From positions 434,001 through 498,000 of the forward strand of contig NZ_CADCWQ010000002.1 of the NCBI RefSeq assembly GCF_902806455.1: a DNA stretch of 64,000 nucleotides, in the 5' to 3' direction. The stretch is from Virgibacillus doumboii. GTDB taxonomy: Bacteria; Bacillota; Bacilli; Bacillales; Amphibacillaceae. The position numbers were made by a program, and so were the translations under genes. Shown in pieces: positions 15,938 to 24,645 of the stretch (positions are counted from its first letter, which is position 1; each line of letters begins with the position of its first letter). Below the pieces are notes generated by a model. It had not been told where the DNA came from and did no database searches. It was given only the letters and a program-made list of their open reading frames with translations.

Positions 15938-17167
15938 TTATTTTGTTTCAAACAACCGGCAGATTTCAATTACAACGTTCGTTGCTTTTTCCATATTGTC
16001 TACTGAAATATATTCAAATTTGCCATGATAGTTTTCGCCACCGGTAAACAGGTTTGGCGTTGGCAGTCCCATATAGGAAAGCTGTGATCCGTCAGTACCG
16101 CCCCGAACCGGTTTTACAAGTGGGTTTATACCAAGGTTTTCCATTGCTTCATAGGCCGTATCAACAATTTGTTTTACAGGCTCAATTTTTTCACGCATGT
16201 TGTAGTACTGATCAGCCATTTCAAGCTCTGCACTACCGTTACCATATCTTTCATTAATTTCATTGGCAATCTTGCGGACAGTTTCTTTACGGGCTTCAAA
16301 ATTATTTTTGTCAAAATCACGAATAATATAGTAGACTTCTGTTCTCTCCACATCACCATTTACTGAAATCAGGTGATAGAAGCCTTCATATTTTTCGGTA
16401 TGTTCAGGTGATTCCTTATCGGGAAATTTCTGAATAAATTCAGCGGCTGTTTTCCCGGCATTGACCATTTTATTTTTCGCTGTACCGGGATGAACGTTAT
16501 TTCCGTTAAATGTGACTTTGGCTGCTGCGGCATTGAAACTTTCATATTGCAGTTCACCGAGTGGTCCCCCGTCAACTGTATAAGCAAATTCAGCGTTAAA
16601 ACGATCTATATCAAATTTATGCGGGCCACGTCCAATTTCTTCATCTGGAGTAAAGGCTATACGAATTTTCCCGTGCTTGATTTCAGGATGATTAATCAAG
16701 TAATCCATTGCAGTCATAATTTCCGCTACTCCAGCCTTGTTATCGGCGCCAAGTAAAGTTGTTCCGTCTGTGGTGATAAGTGTATGTCCCTCGTAGCCGG
16801 GCAACTCCGGAAAATCCTTCGCAGACAAAATTACGCCAAGGTCTTTATTAAGTGTAATGTCATTGCCATCAAAATTTTCGATGATTTGCGGATTTACATT
16901 TTTGCCGGTGAAATCAGTTGCTGTGTCAACATGCGCAAGAAATCCGATGGCCGGCACATCTTTATCTGTATTGCTTGGAAGTGTTGCCATCACATAGCCA
17001 TTGTCATCCACGGTTACATCATCCATGCCGATATTTTTCAGCTCATCTACGAGCAGGTTGATAAGATCCCATTGTCCTGGAGTTGATGGTGTTGATTCAC
17101 TGCTTTCATCTGATTGCGTATCAATTTTTGCATATTTGATCAATCGTTTGATTAGTTCTGCTTTCAT
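15938..17167 (-). CDS. pepT: Peptidase T (aminotripeptidase)
   Basis: 409 residues, matching the usual 408-410 of PepT. It removes N-terminal residues from tripeptides in the cytoplasm. M20 metallopeptidase landmarks: [11 protein letters not shown] (first zinc His and Asp), [16 protein letters not shown] (bridging Asp), [16 protein letters not shown] (catalytic Glu pair), [15 protein letters not shown], and [20 protein letters not shown] near the end. The ATG at 17167 follows AAAGGAG; the ORF extends 13 codons further without a site. It is divergent from the sulfurtransferase gene, with a 16-bp palindrome (ATGATAA-TG-TTATCAT, 17191-17206) between them. Confidence 0.93.
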   Translation of the reverse strand: MKAELIKRLIKYAKIDTQSDESSESTPSTPGQWDLINLLVDELKNIGMDDVTVDDNGYVMATLPSNTDKDVPAIGFLAHVDTATDFTGKNVNPQIIENFDGNDITLNKDLGVILSAKDFPELPGYEGHTLITTDGTTLLGADNKAGVAEIMTAMDYLINHPEIKHGKIRIAFTPDEEIGRGPHKFDIDRFNAEFAYTVDGGPLGELQYESFNAAAAKVTFNGNNVHPGTAKNKMVNAGKTAAEFIQKFPDKESPEHTEKYEGFYHLISVNGDVERTEVYYIIRDFDKNNFEARKETVRKIANEINERYGNGSAELEMADQYYNMREKIEPVKQIVDTAYEAMENLGINPLVKPVRGGTDGSQLSYMGLPTPNLFTGGENYHGKFEYISVDNMEKATNVVIEICRLFETK

Positions 17168-17190
17168 TATGTATTCATCTCCTTTTATTA

Positions 17191-17206
17191 ATGATAATGT
17201 TATCAT
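17191..17206. promoter_or_regulatory. Palindrome between pepT and sulfurtransferase genes
   Basis: ATGATAA-TG-TTATCAT, 7-bp arms around two bases in a 74-bp divergent intergenic space. It looks operator-like, but the spacing differs from the 7-1-7 Fur/PerR box. The regulator is unknown. Confidence 0.35.
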
Positions 17207-17241
17207 AAATGGTAAGGAAGAAAATAATAAGGAGGTTTACT

Positions 17242-18084
17242 ATGTCGGTTATAATCAATGACGAATGGTTAAAGGACAAAATGGAGAATACTCCGGATGA
17301 TTTAGTAGTTGTTGATGTGCGTTTCCAATTAACGGACCCGGAAGCAGGGAGAAAGGTTTATTTGGAAAGCCATATTCCAGGTGCAGTTTACCTTGATTTA
17401 AACAAAGATTTATCAGCTAAGCCTGGTAAGCACGGAGGGAACCACCCATTGCCGGACATGGATATATTTTCCGCAAAAATTGGTAATATCGGAATTGACC
17501 ATGATACAACGGTTGTTATTTATGACCAAAACAATGAAATGTTCGCATCACGATTGTGGTGGCTGCTTTATTATGCAGGACACGAAAACGTACATTTATT
17601 GGACGGAGGATTTGATCATTGGGTTCAGCAGGGTCATGAAGTAACGGATGAAATTACAAACTTAACGGCAAAAGAATTCCGGCTGAAACTTCGGGAAAAT
17701 GAAGTAGCCAATATTGAGCAGGTCAAAGAAAAAATAAATACTAATTCAGCAACATTAATTGATTCCCGCGGAAGAGACCGATATTTAGGTAAAACGGAAC
17801 CTCTTTATGCAAAAGCGGGCCACATTCCCGGGGCGAAGAATTTCTTTTGGAAAAATGTTTTGGACGAAGAAGGAAAGTGGAAAAAGGATGTCAATCTCGA
17901 GGGGAATTTTTCAGACCTGTCAAAGGACGATGAAATAATCGTCTCATGTGGGTCAGGTGTTTCAGCCTGCCCGAATGTCCTTGCATTGAAGGCTGCAGGA
18001 TTTAAAAATGTGAAGCTTTATCCGGGGAGTTTCAGTGACTGGATTTCCTACGAAGAAAATGAAGTAGAAACAAAGGAAGAGTAA
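17242..18084 (+). CDS. Sulfurtransferase, two-domain rhodanese (3-mercaptopyruvate/thiosulfate type)
   Basis: 280 residues from the ATG after AAGGAGGTTTACT. Two rhodanese domains: the N-terminal inactive one (VVDVRFQLTDPEAGRKVYLE, HIPGAVYLDLNKDLS) and the C-terminal catalytic one (LIDSRGRDRYLGKTEP, HIPGAKNFFWKNVL) with the active loop CGSGVSAC, nucleophile Cys at about 236. The CGSGV form is typical of mercaptopyruvate sulfurtransferases, while thiosulfate enzymes usually carry CRKGV. It transfers sulfane sulfur to thiols or cyanide. The next gene, tag, follows after 1 bp, so they are probably one operon. Confidence 0.85.
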   Translation: MSVIINDEWLKDKMENTPDDLVVVDVRFQLTDPEAGRKVYLESHIPGAVYLDLNKDLSAKPGKHGGNHPLPDMDIFSAKIGNIGIDHDTTVVIYDQNNEMFASRLWWLLYYAGHENVHLLDGGFDHWVQQGHEVTDEITNLTAKEFRLKLRENEVANIEQVKEKINTNSATLIDSRGRDRYLGKTEPLYAKAGHIPGAKNFFWKNVLDEEGKWKKDVNLEGNFSDLSKDDEIIVSCGSGVSACPNVLALKAAGFKNVKLYPGSFSDWISYEENEVETKEE

Positions 18085-18085
18085 A

Positions 18086-18649
18086 ATGGTTAAAAAAAGA
18101 TGTGAATGGGTTACGGATGAACAAGTATATATAGACTATCACGACCAGGAGTGGGGGAAACCGACGCACGATGACCAGATGTTGTTCGAAATGCTTTCAT
18201 TGGAAGGTGCGCAGGCCGGTTTGAGCTGGGTTACGATATTAAAGCGCCGGGATAATTATCGGAAAGCTTTTGATAATTTTGATCCTGTAAAAGTGGGTGA
18301 ATATGATGAACAGAAGGTGGCTGAACTTCTGCAGGATGAAGGAATTATCCGGAATAAGCTTAAAGTGAATTCAGTCGTAACCAATGCCCGGGCATTTTTG
18401 AAGGTCCAGGAAGAGTTTGGGAGTTTTGATGATTATATATGGCAATTTGTCGGTGGTAAGCCTATTTTAAATGATTGGGGTGCGCATGCCGAAGTTCCAG
18501 CTTCTACAAAAGAATCCGAGCAAATGAGCAAAGATCTGAAGAAACGCGGATTCAAATTTGTTGGTCCAACGATTTGCTATGCTTTCATGCAGGCAACTGG
18601 TATGGTTAATGACCATACGAAGGAATGCTTTTTGTATCACGGGAAGTAA
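18086..18649 (+). CDS. tag: DNA-3-methyladenine glycosylase I
   Basis: 187 residues, the usual Tag length. It excises 3-methyladenine from alkylated DNA, starting base excision repair. The zinc-binding set is visible: Cys6 and His19 (RCEWVTDEQVYIDYHDQEWG) and C-terminal His and Cys in NDHTKECFLYH. The core has MLSLEGAQAGLSWVTILKRR with the base-recognition Glu, and FVGPTICYAFMQATGMVNDH. The start overlaps the ribosome binding region in the end of the sulfurtransferase gene, so expression is probably coupled. Confidence 0.92.
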   Translation: MVKKRCEWVTDEQVYIDYHDQEWGKPTHDDQMLFEMLSLEGAQAGLSWVTILKRRDNYRKAFDNFDPVKVGEYDEQKVAELLQDEGIIRNKLKVNSVVTNARAFLKVQEEFGSFDDYIWQFVGGKPILNDWGAHAEVPASTKESEQMSKDLKKRGFKFVGPTICYAFMQATGMVNDHTKECFLYHGK

Positions 18650-18659
18650 GGAGTTTTAG

Positions 18660-18870
18660 GAGTTCTGGTGGAAGCGGACATTTAATCCTTTATTTGTGGC
18701 AAAAGCATTGTTTTTATGACTTACACGGACATTTGTTCCGCTATGCATCAAAAATCAATGCTACTTCCTGCAATTTAAGCTGGATAACGGAATATATGTC
18801 CGTCAAAACAGTAAATTGGTGCTTTTTTATGATAATAGTGGAAAATATGTCCGCATATATAGTTAGTAAA
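18660..18870. repeat. Intergenic region with inverted CGGACAT/ATGTCCG motifs
   Basis: This 312-bp gap holds CGGACAT at 18675 and 18726 and its complement ATGTCCG at 18796 and 18847, forming two nested inverted pairs. The segment around 18789-18825 resembles another at 51128-51165 (ATATGTCCG followed by AAAACA-T-AAA). No gene with a ribosome binding site was found here. Confidence 0.45.
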
Positions 18871-18961
18871 TGATACCACGGAATTTTAACATTCCTCTTG
18901 AAAAACACATAAAATCTAGTAAAATACCAAATTGTGTGCTTTTTTGAGAGGAGGGAATACG

Positions 18962-19480
18962 GTGTCTCAAAGTATTTTTATGGAACAGGAAGAAACAAAA
19001 AGTAAAGATGAAATCAAACAAGAACTGGATACGTTGGAATTTCAATTATTCCGCATGCAGGAAAACATGAAAGAGATTGCCAAAGTGTCTGAGGTTGTCA
19101 GCATTGATCAGACGAATAATGATGAGTGGGTCATCATTTATGCTGATAAAACGGCGGAAACATGCCAGTTGATGCTGCACAGTTGTAACAAGCCGTACCG
19201 AGGCAAGTGGAATTCAGCTATTCAGGCAGAATATAAAGATGAGCAAAAGCTGCATATTGCAGATATAAAAGGCGAAGAAAATAAAGGATATGGATCCGTT
19301 TTGATGAAACACTTAAAAGAGGTAGCCCGGGATGACAATGTACAATATATTACGGGTAACATTGTGAAACGGGATTTTGACCATGTTGACCGGTTAAAGT
19401 ATTTTTACGGCAAGCATAATTTCGACGTGAAAATTGACCATCAGGAGCAATATGGTGAAATTATTTGGAATGATGGGTAG
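18962..19480 (+). CDS. GNAT-family N-acetyltransferase-like protein
   Basis: 172 residues from a GTG placed after GGAGGGAATACG; the reading from 18932 would contain that site. The N-terminal 45 residues are a charged, coiled-coil-like helix (KSKDEIKQELDTLEFQLFRM, then QENMKEIAKVSEV). The rest has the GNAT order: strands with DEWVIIYADKT, KLHIADIKGEENKGYGSVLMKHL (a variant acetyl-CoA binding motif, KGYGS in place of Q/RxxGxG/A) and a C-terminal DHVDRLKYFYGKHNFDV. The target is unknown. It is a lone gene ending in a strong terminator. Confidence 0.65.
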   Translation: MSQSIFMEQEETKSKDEIKQELDTLEFQLFRMQENMKEIAKVSEVVSIDQTNNDEWVIIYADKTAETCQLMLHSCNKPYRGKWNSAIQAEYKDEQKLHIADIKGEENKGYGSVLMKHLKEVARDDNVQYITGNIVKRDFDHVDRLKYFYGKHNFDVKIDHQEQYGEIIWNDG

Positions 19481-19521
19481 AAAGGTGATTTCAGTGAACG
19501 TGAAATCGCCTTTCTTTTTTT
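19481..19521 (+). terminator. Terminator of the acetyltransferase gene
   Basis: A 13-bp stem AAAGGTGATTTCA/TGAAATCGCCTTT (one G-U) and seven T. It touches the stop of the convergent amidase gene. Confidence 0.85.
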
Positions 19522-20950
19522 AACCCAATTTTGGTGCTTTCCTATGTTTTGTTGCTTGTTCATAGGCATATGCCAATTCGATTAGCTTAGCTTCAAAAAA
19601 AGCTTTGCCTGTGAATGTAATGCCAACTGGTTTTCCTTCTGAAGTATACCCGGCTGGGACAGAAATGGATGGATACCCTGCTTTGGCTGCGATTCCTGCT
19701 CCATAATTATTGGCAAAAATCAGGGCGTCTAACTTATGCTCATCCATTGTCTTATCGATACCCTTATCCTGTGACATTTTCAGATCGTTTAATCGGGCAT
19801 TAATGTATTCTGCTTCAACAAGTTTCCCGCTCTTTTCATCGGAATGTTTAAGAATCGTCTGACCATATTTAAGGGCTGCTTCCTCATAAGATGTATTAAA
19901 TTGAATGACTTCGGATAAAGAGTGAACCCGGACATTCGCCGATAAGTCATTTAAATACGCATTTACGCCACTTTTGAATTCATGAAAAAGAACATTCATG
20001 TCGTCCAAGTCAGAGGGAAGCGATACTGGATCGATTATCCTGGCTCCGGCATTTTCTATATCCGTCAAAGCAGCGTTGATGATATTATTTTCCTCCTCAT
20101 TCAGTTCTTCCAGGTAATCCCTTGAAATACCAAGTTTTGCGTTTTGCAATCCATTTTGATTCAACGATGCGGAATAACTATGGTTTATGTCCCGCGGCAT
20201 CATGGAAGTGGCCGGGTCTTCTTCATCAACACCAGTAAGTACGTCTAACATAATTGCCGCATCTTCCACAGTTCGTGTCATTGGCCCCGCGGTATCCTGA
20301 CTGTTTGAAATTGGAATAATTCCGGTACGGCTCAGCAATCCAACAGTCGGTTTTATACCAACAAGGGAGTTGCTGCTGGCAGGACTGAGAATCGATCCGC
20401 TTGTTTCCGTACCGATTGCACCTGCTGCAAAGTTTGCTGCAATAGCGGCCCCAGACCCGGAACTCGAACCGCCAACATCGAACTTGCCCGGTCCATATGG
20501 ATTCATAACCTGTCCACTCAGCGAACTGTAACCATTTGGCATTCCTTCTGTCATAAAATTAGCCCACTCGGTTAAATTGGTCTTTCCCAGGATGACAGCA
20601 CCAGTCTCACGCAGTTTTTTGATGATAAAAGCATCATCATCCGCATAATTATTTTTGAGGGCAACAGAACCTGCTGTCGTATGTGTTTTATCGCCGGTGT
20701 TGATATTGTCCTTTACTAAGATGGGAATGCCGTGAAGCAGACCACGCGCGCCTTTTTGAGCACGCTCTGTGTCGATTGCCTCCGCAATGTGTAATGCTTC
20801 TGGGTTAATTTCCAAAACAGCATTGATTTCATTATTGTACGTTCCGATTTGTTCCAGATACAACATGGTTAGTTTTTTTGCTGATAGATTTCCGGCATCC
20901 ATCTCCTGCTGCATTTTGGAAATGGTTGTTTCGGTTAGTGTGAACGACAT
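19520..20950 (-). CDS. Amidase (amidase signature family)
   Basis: 476 residues. The amidase signature core is plain: [16 protein letters not shown] with the catalytic Lys, and [20 protein letters not shown] with the cis-Ser and [12 protein letters not shown] with the nucleophile Ser region, then [25 protein letters not shown]. The C-terminus carries the usual [23 protein letters not shown]. It hydrolyses amide bonds; it is a free-standing enzyme, not GatA, since no gatC/gatB adjoin and the C-terminal region differs. GGAGGTACCCCC precedes the ATG. It is convergent with the acetyltransferase gene. Confidence 0.88.
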   Translation of the reverse strand: MSFTLTETTISKMQQEMDAGNLSAKKLTMLYLEQIGTYNNEINAVLEINPEALHIAEAIDTERAQKGARGLLHGIPILVKDNINTGDKTHTTAGSVALKNNYADDDAFIIKKLRETGAVILGKTNLTEWANFMTEGMPNGYSSLSGQVMNPYGPGKFDVGGSSSGSGAAIAANFAAGAIGTETSGSILSPASSNSLVGIKPTVGLLSRTGIIPISNSQDTAGPMTRTVEDAAIMLDVLTGVDEEDPATSMMPRDINHSYSASLNQNGLQNAKLGISRDYLEELNEEENNIINAALTDIENAGARIIDPVSLPSDLDDMNVLFHEFKSGVNAYLNDLSANVRVHSLSEVIQFNTSYEEAALKYGQTILKHSDEKSGKLVEAEYINARLNDLKMSQDKGIDKTMDEHKLDALIFANNYGAGIAAKAGYPSISVPAGYTSEGKPVGITFTGKAFFEAKLIELAYAYEQATKHRKAPKLG

Positions 20951-21159
20951 GGGGGTACCTCCTTTTATAAATATTATAATTTGGATTAAGCATTAGACGC
21001 TTCTTTAAAAAATTCACTTCTGTTGATAAAGGTATTATTTAATGTTTGAAATTTCAAGAGACTTGCAAAAAATATGTTAGTAGATTTCGATAAGTTAATG
21101 CTCAGGAAATGTAAACAGAAATCCTATTATCTTTATACTCAAATATTGATTAAATTATG

Positions 21160-21192
21160 AAGCAGAACCCGGTTGTAATGTGGGTTCTGCTT
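21160..21192 (-). terminator. Terminator after the fatty acid hydroxylase gene
   Basis: A perfect 11-bp stem AAGCAGAACCC/GGGTTCTGCTT just beyond the stop at 21204. The following T tract is weak. Confidence 0.6.
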
Positions 21193-21203
21193 ATACGTGA
21201 AAA

Positions 21204-21818
21204 TTATCTTGCGCGTTTTTCCAAATTCCTTGCTGTTTCGCTCTTTTCTACTTGTTTATGATCTCTATACGTACCAAGAGTTTTATCAGCAGAAGTGTGT
21301 GTTACACCAAACCAATAGTTTTCATTTTTGAAATGATGCCAGAGATGGGCCTTCTTAATCTTTTTGCCCATTTTTGTGCGTGGTTTTATTGGCTTATGGG
21401 CAACATAATGCTTCCATTCATAATAAAGGAAATAGCCCATTACCCCTGCAAGAAAAGCTATTGTAAGCTGCAGGTTGGCTGTGATCAGGTAGAAGATCAG
21501 TGATGCAATGAAAAAGTTTGGCAGGCTAAACCAAATTGGCAGAAATAATAGACTTAAGTCACTGGGATCTACATGGTGATCAAAGTGTAAGCGCTTAATT
21601 ATTTTCAGTAAAAACGGACTCTTGGGTGTTTTCATATGAAACAAAAATCGGTGAATCATATATTCACTCGTTGCATATCCAGCCATTCCAATTACAATGG
21701 TTACCCATGTAGTTATTTGCAGGGAATGTGCAAGTGTAAAAATCAAAATTGGAACAAACAAAATCATCATAATCGTGACATCCGGGAATTTTAGAAATTC
21801 CTTGTAGTACTTCCCCAT
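21204..21818 (-). CDS. Fatty acid hydroxylase / sterol desaturase family membrane protein
   Basis: 204 residues from the ATG after GGAGGTATTTGAA. Four membrane spans carry the di-iron histidine clusters HRFLFH, HFDHH, HYVAH and HLWHH, the signature of the fatty acid hydroxylase superfamily. These enzymes use oxygen to hydroxylate or desaturate lipids, here in the cytoplasmic membrane. The regulator gene ends 13 bp upstream, so the two form an operon. The FadR-like regulator and its tandem operators suggest control by a fatty acyl signal. The actual substrate (fatty acid, carotenoid or other lipid) cannot be told. Confidence 0.8.
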   Translation of the reverse strand: MGKYYKEFLKFPDVTIMMILFVPILIFTLAHSLQITTWVTIVIGMAGYATSEYMIHRFLFHMKTPKSPFLLKIIKRLHFDHHVDPSDLSLLFLPIWFSLPNFFIASLIFYLITANLQLTIAFLAGVMGYFLYYEWKHYVAHKPIKPRTKMGKKIKKAHLWHHFKNENYWFGVTHTSADKTLGTYRDHKQVEKSETARNLEKRAR

Positions 21819-21831
21819 TTCAAATACCTCC

Positions 21832-22536
21832 TTAATTGATAGTTTCCTGACTTTGTTTTCCTTCAGAAATATGACTATTCCATAATGCATAGCTTTTCTC
21901 CATCATTGATTTTGTCAGTCTTTCAGCTTGCCGGGAATCCCCTTTAAGTGCTGCTGCCATTAGTTCTTTATAGTAGTTATACGAAGCTTTACGGGAATAA
22001 GAAAGTGAAAAGTAGCGCGTTGCCATTTCGATATATGCACCTTCAAAACTGTTTAATGTTAATAGAAAAATGGGATTTTCAGATAAACTGGCCAGCTCTT
22101 TTTGCAGCTTCCAGTCAAATAATGCATAGTCCTCTGGCTGATCCATTAGTTCATCCATTTTGGCGAGTATGCCAACAACTTTTGGATGATGCAAATTAAT
22201 GGCATTTTTTACGTATTGGGGTGTCATGGCGATTCGCATCTCTAAAAAGTAGAGTACGAATTCATCTGGTATGTCGTCACAATACTGGACAATATTTACA
22301 ATCGTCGTGACATTGCCTTCCTGCCAATAATCATTAACAATAGCCGATTGACCTTTTCGTAATGTCAACCAACCACCATGACTTAATCGCTGCAGCACTT
22401 CTCTGATGGTGGGACGGCCCACCTGGAATGAAACGGCAAGCTCTCTTTCGGATTGTAACGAACTTCCTGCGGGGTACTTTCCTTGAATGATTGCATTGAT
22501 CAATTCTTTGACAATTGCTTTTGAAGATAGATTCAT
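21832..22536 (-). CDS. FadR-like GntR-family transcriptional regulator
   Basis: 234 residues. The N-terminal winged helix (ELINAIIQGKYPAGSSLQSE, then RELAVSFQVGRPTIREVLQR, LSHGGWLTLRKGQSAIVND) closely parallels E. coli FadR (REVLQRL-DGWLTI--GK--VN-FW). The C-terminal helical bundle is the fatty-acyl effector domain type rather than the metal-binding FCD. The gene leads an operon with a fatty acid hydroxylase. Two palindromes of the FadR form TGGT-N3-ACCA lie just upstream of its start, so autoregulation is likely. AAGGAG precedes the ATG. Confidence 0.85.
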   Translation of the reverse strand: MNLSSKAIVKELINAIIQGKYPAGSSLQSERELAVSFQVGRPTIREVLQRLSHGGWLTLRKGQSAIVNDYWQEGNVTTIVNIVQYCDDIPDEFVLYFLEMRIAMTPQYVKNAINLHHPKVVGILAKMDELMDQPEDYALFDWKLQKELASLSENPIFLLTLNSFEGAYIEMATRYFSLSYSRKASYNYYKELMAAALKGDSRQAERLTKSMMEKSYALWNSHISEGKQSQETIN

Positions 22537-22550
22537 AATCGGATTCTCCT

Positions 22551-22586
22551 TATGGTCATACCATATATTCTATTGGTATTACCAAT
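22551..22586. promoter_or_regulatory. Tandem FadR-type operators
   Basis: TATGGTCATACCATA (22551-22565) and ATTGGTATTACCAAT (22572-22586) are both perfect palindromes of the form TGGT-N3-ACCA, like the E. coli FadR site core TGGTCNGACCA. Their centres are 21 bp apart, two helix turns, and the first ends 15 bp upstream of the regulator start codon. Confidence 0.75.
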
Positions 22587-22640
22587 TAGTTTATAATATT
22601 CAGAAAATAAGGTCAAATATGGATTTTGAAATAACTTATA

Positions 22641-22669
22641 TTGACTTCCATCCACATTTCCCATAAACT
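22641..22669 (+). promoter_or_regulatory. Probable SigA promoter of second ABC-F leader
   Basis: TTGACT (22641-22646), a 17-bp spacer and TAAACT (22664-22669). The -10 is weak. The AAGGAGG of the leader ORF follows at 22685. Confidence 0.45.
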
Positions 22670-22699
22670 ATAAACATATCATTTAAGGAGGTGGATCAG

Positions 22700-22816
22700 A
22701 TGAACATTACTGGTAGCGGCATATCAAAATTTACAGAATACCTGTGGATTTGCTATGCGCTTTTTTCCGATGTTTCTTTCCAGGGGATACGTATGTCCTT
22801 TTTTAAGACAACTTAA
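22700..22816 (+). CDS. 38-codon leader peptide ORF upstream of second ABC-F
   Basis: AAGGAGG (22685-22691) is followed by an ATG at 22700 and 38 codons (MNITGSGISKFTEYLWICYA start, ending MSFFKTT). It is rich in aromatic residues and ends 51 bp before a terminator hairpin. Two segments inside it are complementary to sequence just past its stop: TTACTGGTA (22707-22715) with TACCAGTAA (22826-22834), and TTTTTTCCG (22761-22769) with CGGAAAAAA (22817-22825). It is therefore a likely translation sensor rather than a functional protein. Confidence 0.6.
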   Translation: MNITGSGISKFTEYLWICYALFSDVSFQGIRMSFFKTT

Positions 22817-22866
22817 CGGAAAAAATACCAGTAAGAGACATCTGACCACAAACGGAATTTTTATGT

Positions 22867-22905
22867 AAAAGACGGTGGAGATTGATTCTCTGTCGTCTTT
22901 TTTTG
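22867..22905 (+). terminator. Intrinsic terminator in second ABC-F leader
   Basis: The stem AAAAGACGGTGGAGA/TCTCTGTCGTCTTTT (three wobble pairs in the middle) has loop TTGAT and a run of seven T, ending about 43 bp before the ABC-F start codon. Confidence 0.8.
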
Positions 22906-22947
22906 TGTCTGGAGTGGAAGTGTCTCTTCTAACGGAGGAAGAGAATT

Positions 22948-24576
22948 ATGATTGTATGCAGTATACAAAATGTAACGCAGATTATTGGTGCAAATACTAT
23001 TTTTGAAGGAATTACAACTGAAATTAAACAAGGTGACCGGATTGGCCTAATTGGCAGAAATGGTGAAGGGAAGACGACGCTGCTTGATTTGATTGCCCGA
23101 AGAACGCAGCCGGTCTCGGGTCAGATTACCTGGAAAAAGGATTCGACGGTAGGGTTGCTGGAACAAACGCCAGAAATTGCTAGCAGGAAAAAAGTTGAAA
23201 CCATCCTTTATGAAGTCTTTGCTTCGATTGAAGAAATGAAAGTACGTATGACAAAACTGGAACGTTCTATGTCAGAGGAAACGGATCCCGACAGATTAAC
23301 CCGACATATTGAAAAATACGGTGCCCTGCAGGAGAAATTTCAGCAGGATGGCGGCTATGAAGTCGACTCACAAATCAGAAGAATTATGAGTGGATTGAAC
23401 ATTGATAGTTTAGCTGAAAAGGAATGGCAGCAGCTTAGTGGCGGTGAGCGGACAAAAGTTGGCTTAGCGCAGCTGTTGTTAACTTCACCAGACCTGTTAC
23501 TGTTGGATGAACCAACGAATCACCTGGATTTATCGGCTATTGAGTGGTTAACAAACTTTATCAATCAGTACGACGGAACAGTGGTGATTGTTTCCCATGA
23601 TCGTTATTTCCTGGATGAAACAGTCACGTCGATTTTGGAGATGGATCAGGGGGAACTGATTAAATATCATACGAATTACTCTGGTTTTGTAAAAGAACGG
23701 GAAGAACGTCTGCTCAAAGAGTTTCAGCAATACGAGGACCAGCAAAAGAAGATTAAAAAAATGAAAGAAACAATCAAGCGGCTGAAAGAGTGGGCAAACC
23801 AGGCCAATCCGCCGAATGACGGACTTCATCGCCGGGCTAAAAGTATGGAAAAAGCACTGGCGCGAATGGAAGTAAAGAAAAAGCCTATTTTGGAACAGAA
23901 AAAAATTGACCTGGATTTTCAGATGAACAAACGCAGTGGAAAAGATGTCGTGAGCTTGGAGGAAGTTTGTAAGTCTTATGGTGACCGGCAGTTATTTTCC
24001 AACGTGAATATGTTAGTCCGGTTTCAGGAGCGGATTGCCATTATTGGTGAAAACGGAAGCGGTAAGTCGACAATATTGAAAATGATATTAGGCAGTGAAT
24101 CCGTGACAGACGGCGAAATCAGGCTTGGAAGCAATTTGTCGGTCGGCTTTTTATCACAGCACATGTTTGAAATGGATGGTGAACGGTCAATTCTTGATGA
24201 ATTTCGTGATCAGGTCCATGTGACAGAAGGTGACGCGCGGGGAATATTGGCGAGGTTTATGTTTTACGGGAAGACTGTTTTTCAAAAAGTGAAAAGCATG
24301 AGTGGCGGTGAAAAGATGCGGCTGCGACTGGCACAGCTCGTCCATCAGAACCATAACCTGCTCATACTTGATGAACCGACCAACCATTTGGATATTGAAT
24401 CAAAAGAAGTTCTGGAGGAAGCACTTGATCAGTTTGATGGCACAATAATCGCAGTTTCCCATGATCGTTATTTTCTGGATAAAATCTTCCCGATTACGTA
24501 TTGGCTTGCTGATGAGGACCTGAATAAATACGACGGAAATTACTCTTTCGCCCGGGAGAAGCGAAGTGTGCAATAG
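22948..24576 (+). CDS. ABC-F ATPase, probable antibiotic-resistance type (second copy)
   Basis: 542 residues, similar in size to B. subtilis VmlR and ExpZ. Domain 1 has GRNGEGKTT, LSGGERTK and LDEPTNHLD; a Lys/Glu-rich coiled linker (about 248-315) is the ribosome-reaching motif; domain 2 has GENGSGKST, MSGGEKMR and LDEPTNHLD. There is no membrane part. It is expected to act on antibiotic-stalled ribosomes. The attenuator leader with a 38-codon ORF supports drug induction. It is distinct from the first ABC-F (10196-11965) in sequence and leader type. GGAGGAAGAGAATT precedes the ATG. Confidence 0.85.
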   Translation: MIVCSIQNVTQIIGANTIFEGITTEIKQGDRIGLIGRNGEGKTTLLDLIARRTQPVSGQITWKKDSTVGLLEQTPEIASRKKVETILYEVFASIEEMKVRMTKLERSMSEETDPDRLTRHIEKYGALQEKFQQDGGYEVDSQIRRIMSGLNIDSLAEKEWQQLSGGERTKVGLAQLLLTSPDLLLLDEPTNHLDLSAIEWLTNFINQYDGTVVIVSHDRYFLDETVTSILEMDQGELIKYHTNYSGFVKEREERLLKEFQQYEDQQKKIKKMKETIKRLKEWANQANPPNDGLHRRAKSMEKALARMEVKKKPILEQKKIDLDFQMNKRSGKDVVSLEEVCKSYGDRQLFSNVNMLVRFQERIAIIGENGSGKSTILKMILGSESVTDGEIRLGSNLSVGFLSQHMFEMDGERSILDEFRDQVHVTEGDARGILARFMFYGKTVFQKVKSMSGGEKMRLRLAQLVHQNHNLLILDEPTNHLDIESKEVLEEALDQFDGTIIAVSHDRYFLDKIFPITYWLADEDLNKYDGNYSFAREKRSVQ

Positions 24577-24645
24577 GGGAGTTTTTCGCGTTGCTGGCAC
24601 AGTGTTAAAATGATGATAAAGGCTAGTGAAAGGGTGTCCTTTATC

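Larger units (their letters stand above)
22676..22906 (+). promoter_or_regulatory. Transcription attenuator of second ABC-F gene
   Basis: A leader ORF, a pairing network around its end (see 22700-22816) and an intrinsic terminator (22867-22905) occupy the 270 bp before the gene. The segment ATCT-ga-CCAC (22840-22849) can pair with GTGGAGAT (22875-22882) in the terminator 5' arm and so act as antiterminator. This architecture is known for drug-inducible ABC-F genes such as B. subtilis vmlR. Confidence 0.7.

Noticed and set aside
17191..17206. Fur or PerR box between pepT and the sulfurtransferase gene
   Set aside because: Arms are separated by two bases (7-2-7) instead of one, and neither gene is a usual Fur/PerR target; kept only as an unassigned palindrome.
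22681..22816. 38-codon ORF as a toxin of a toxin-antitoxin pair
   Set aside because: No antisense RNA promoter or antitoxin gene is visible, and its pairing with the following attenuator explains it better as a leader peptide.
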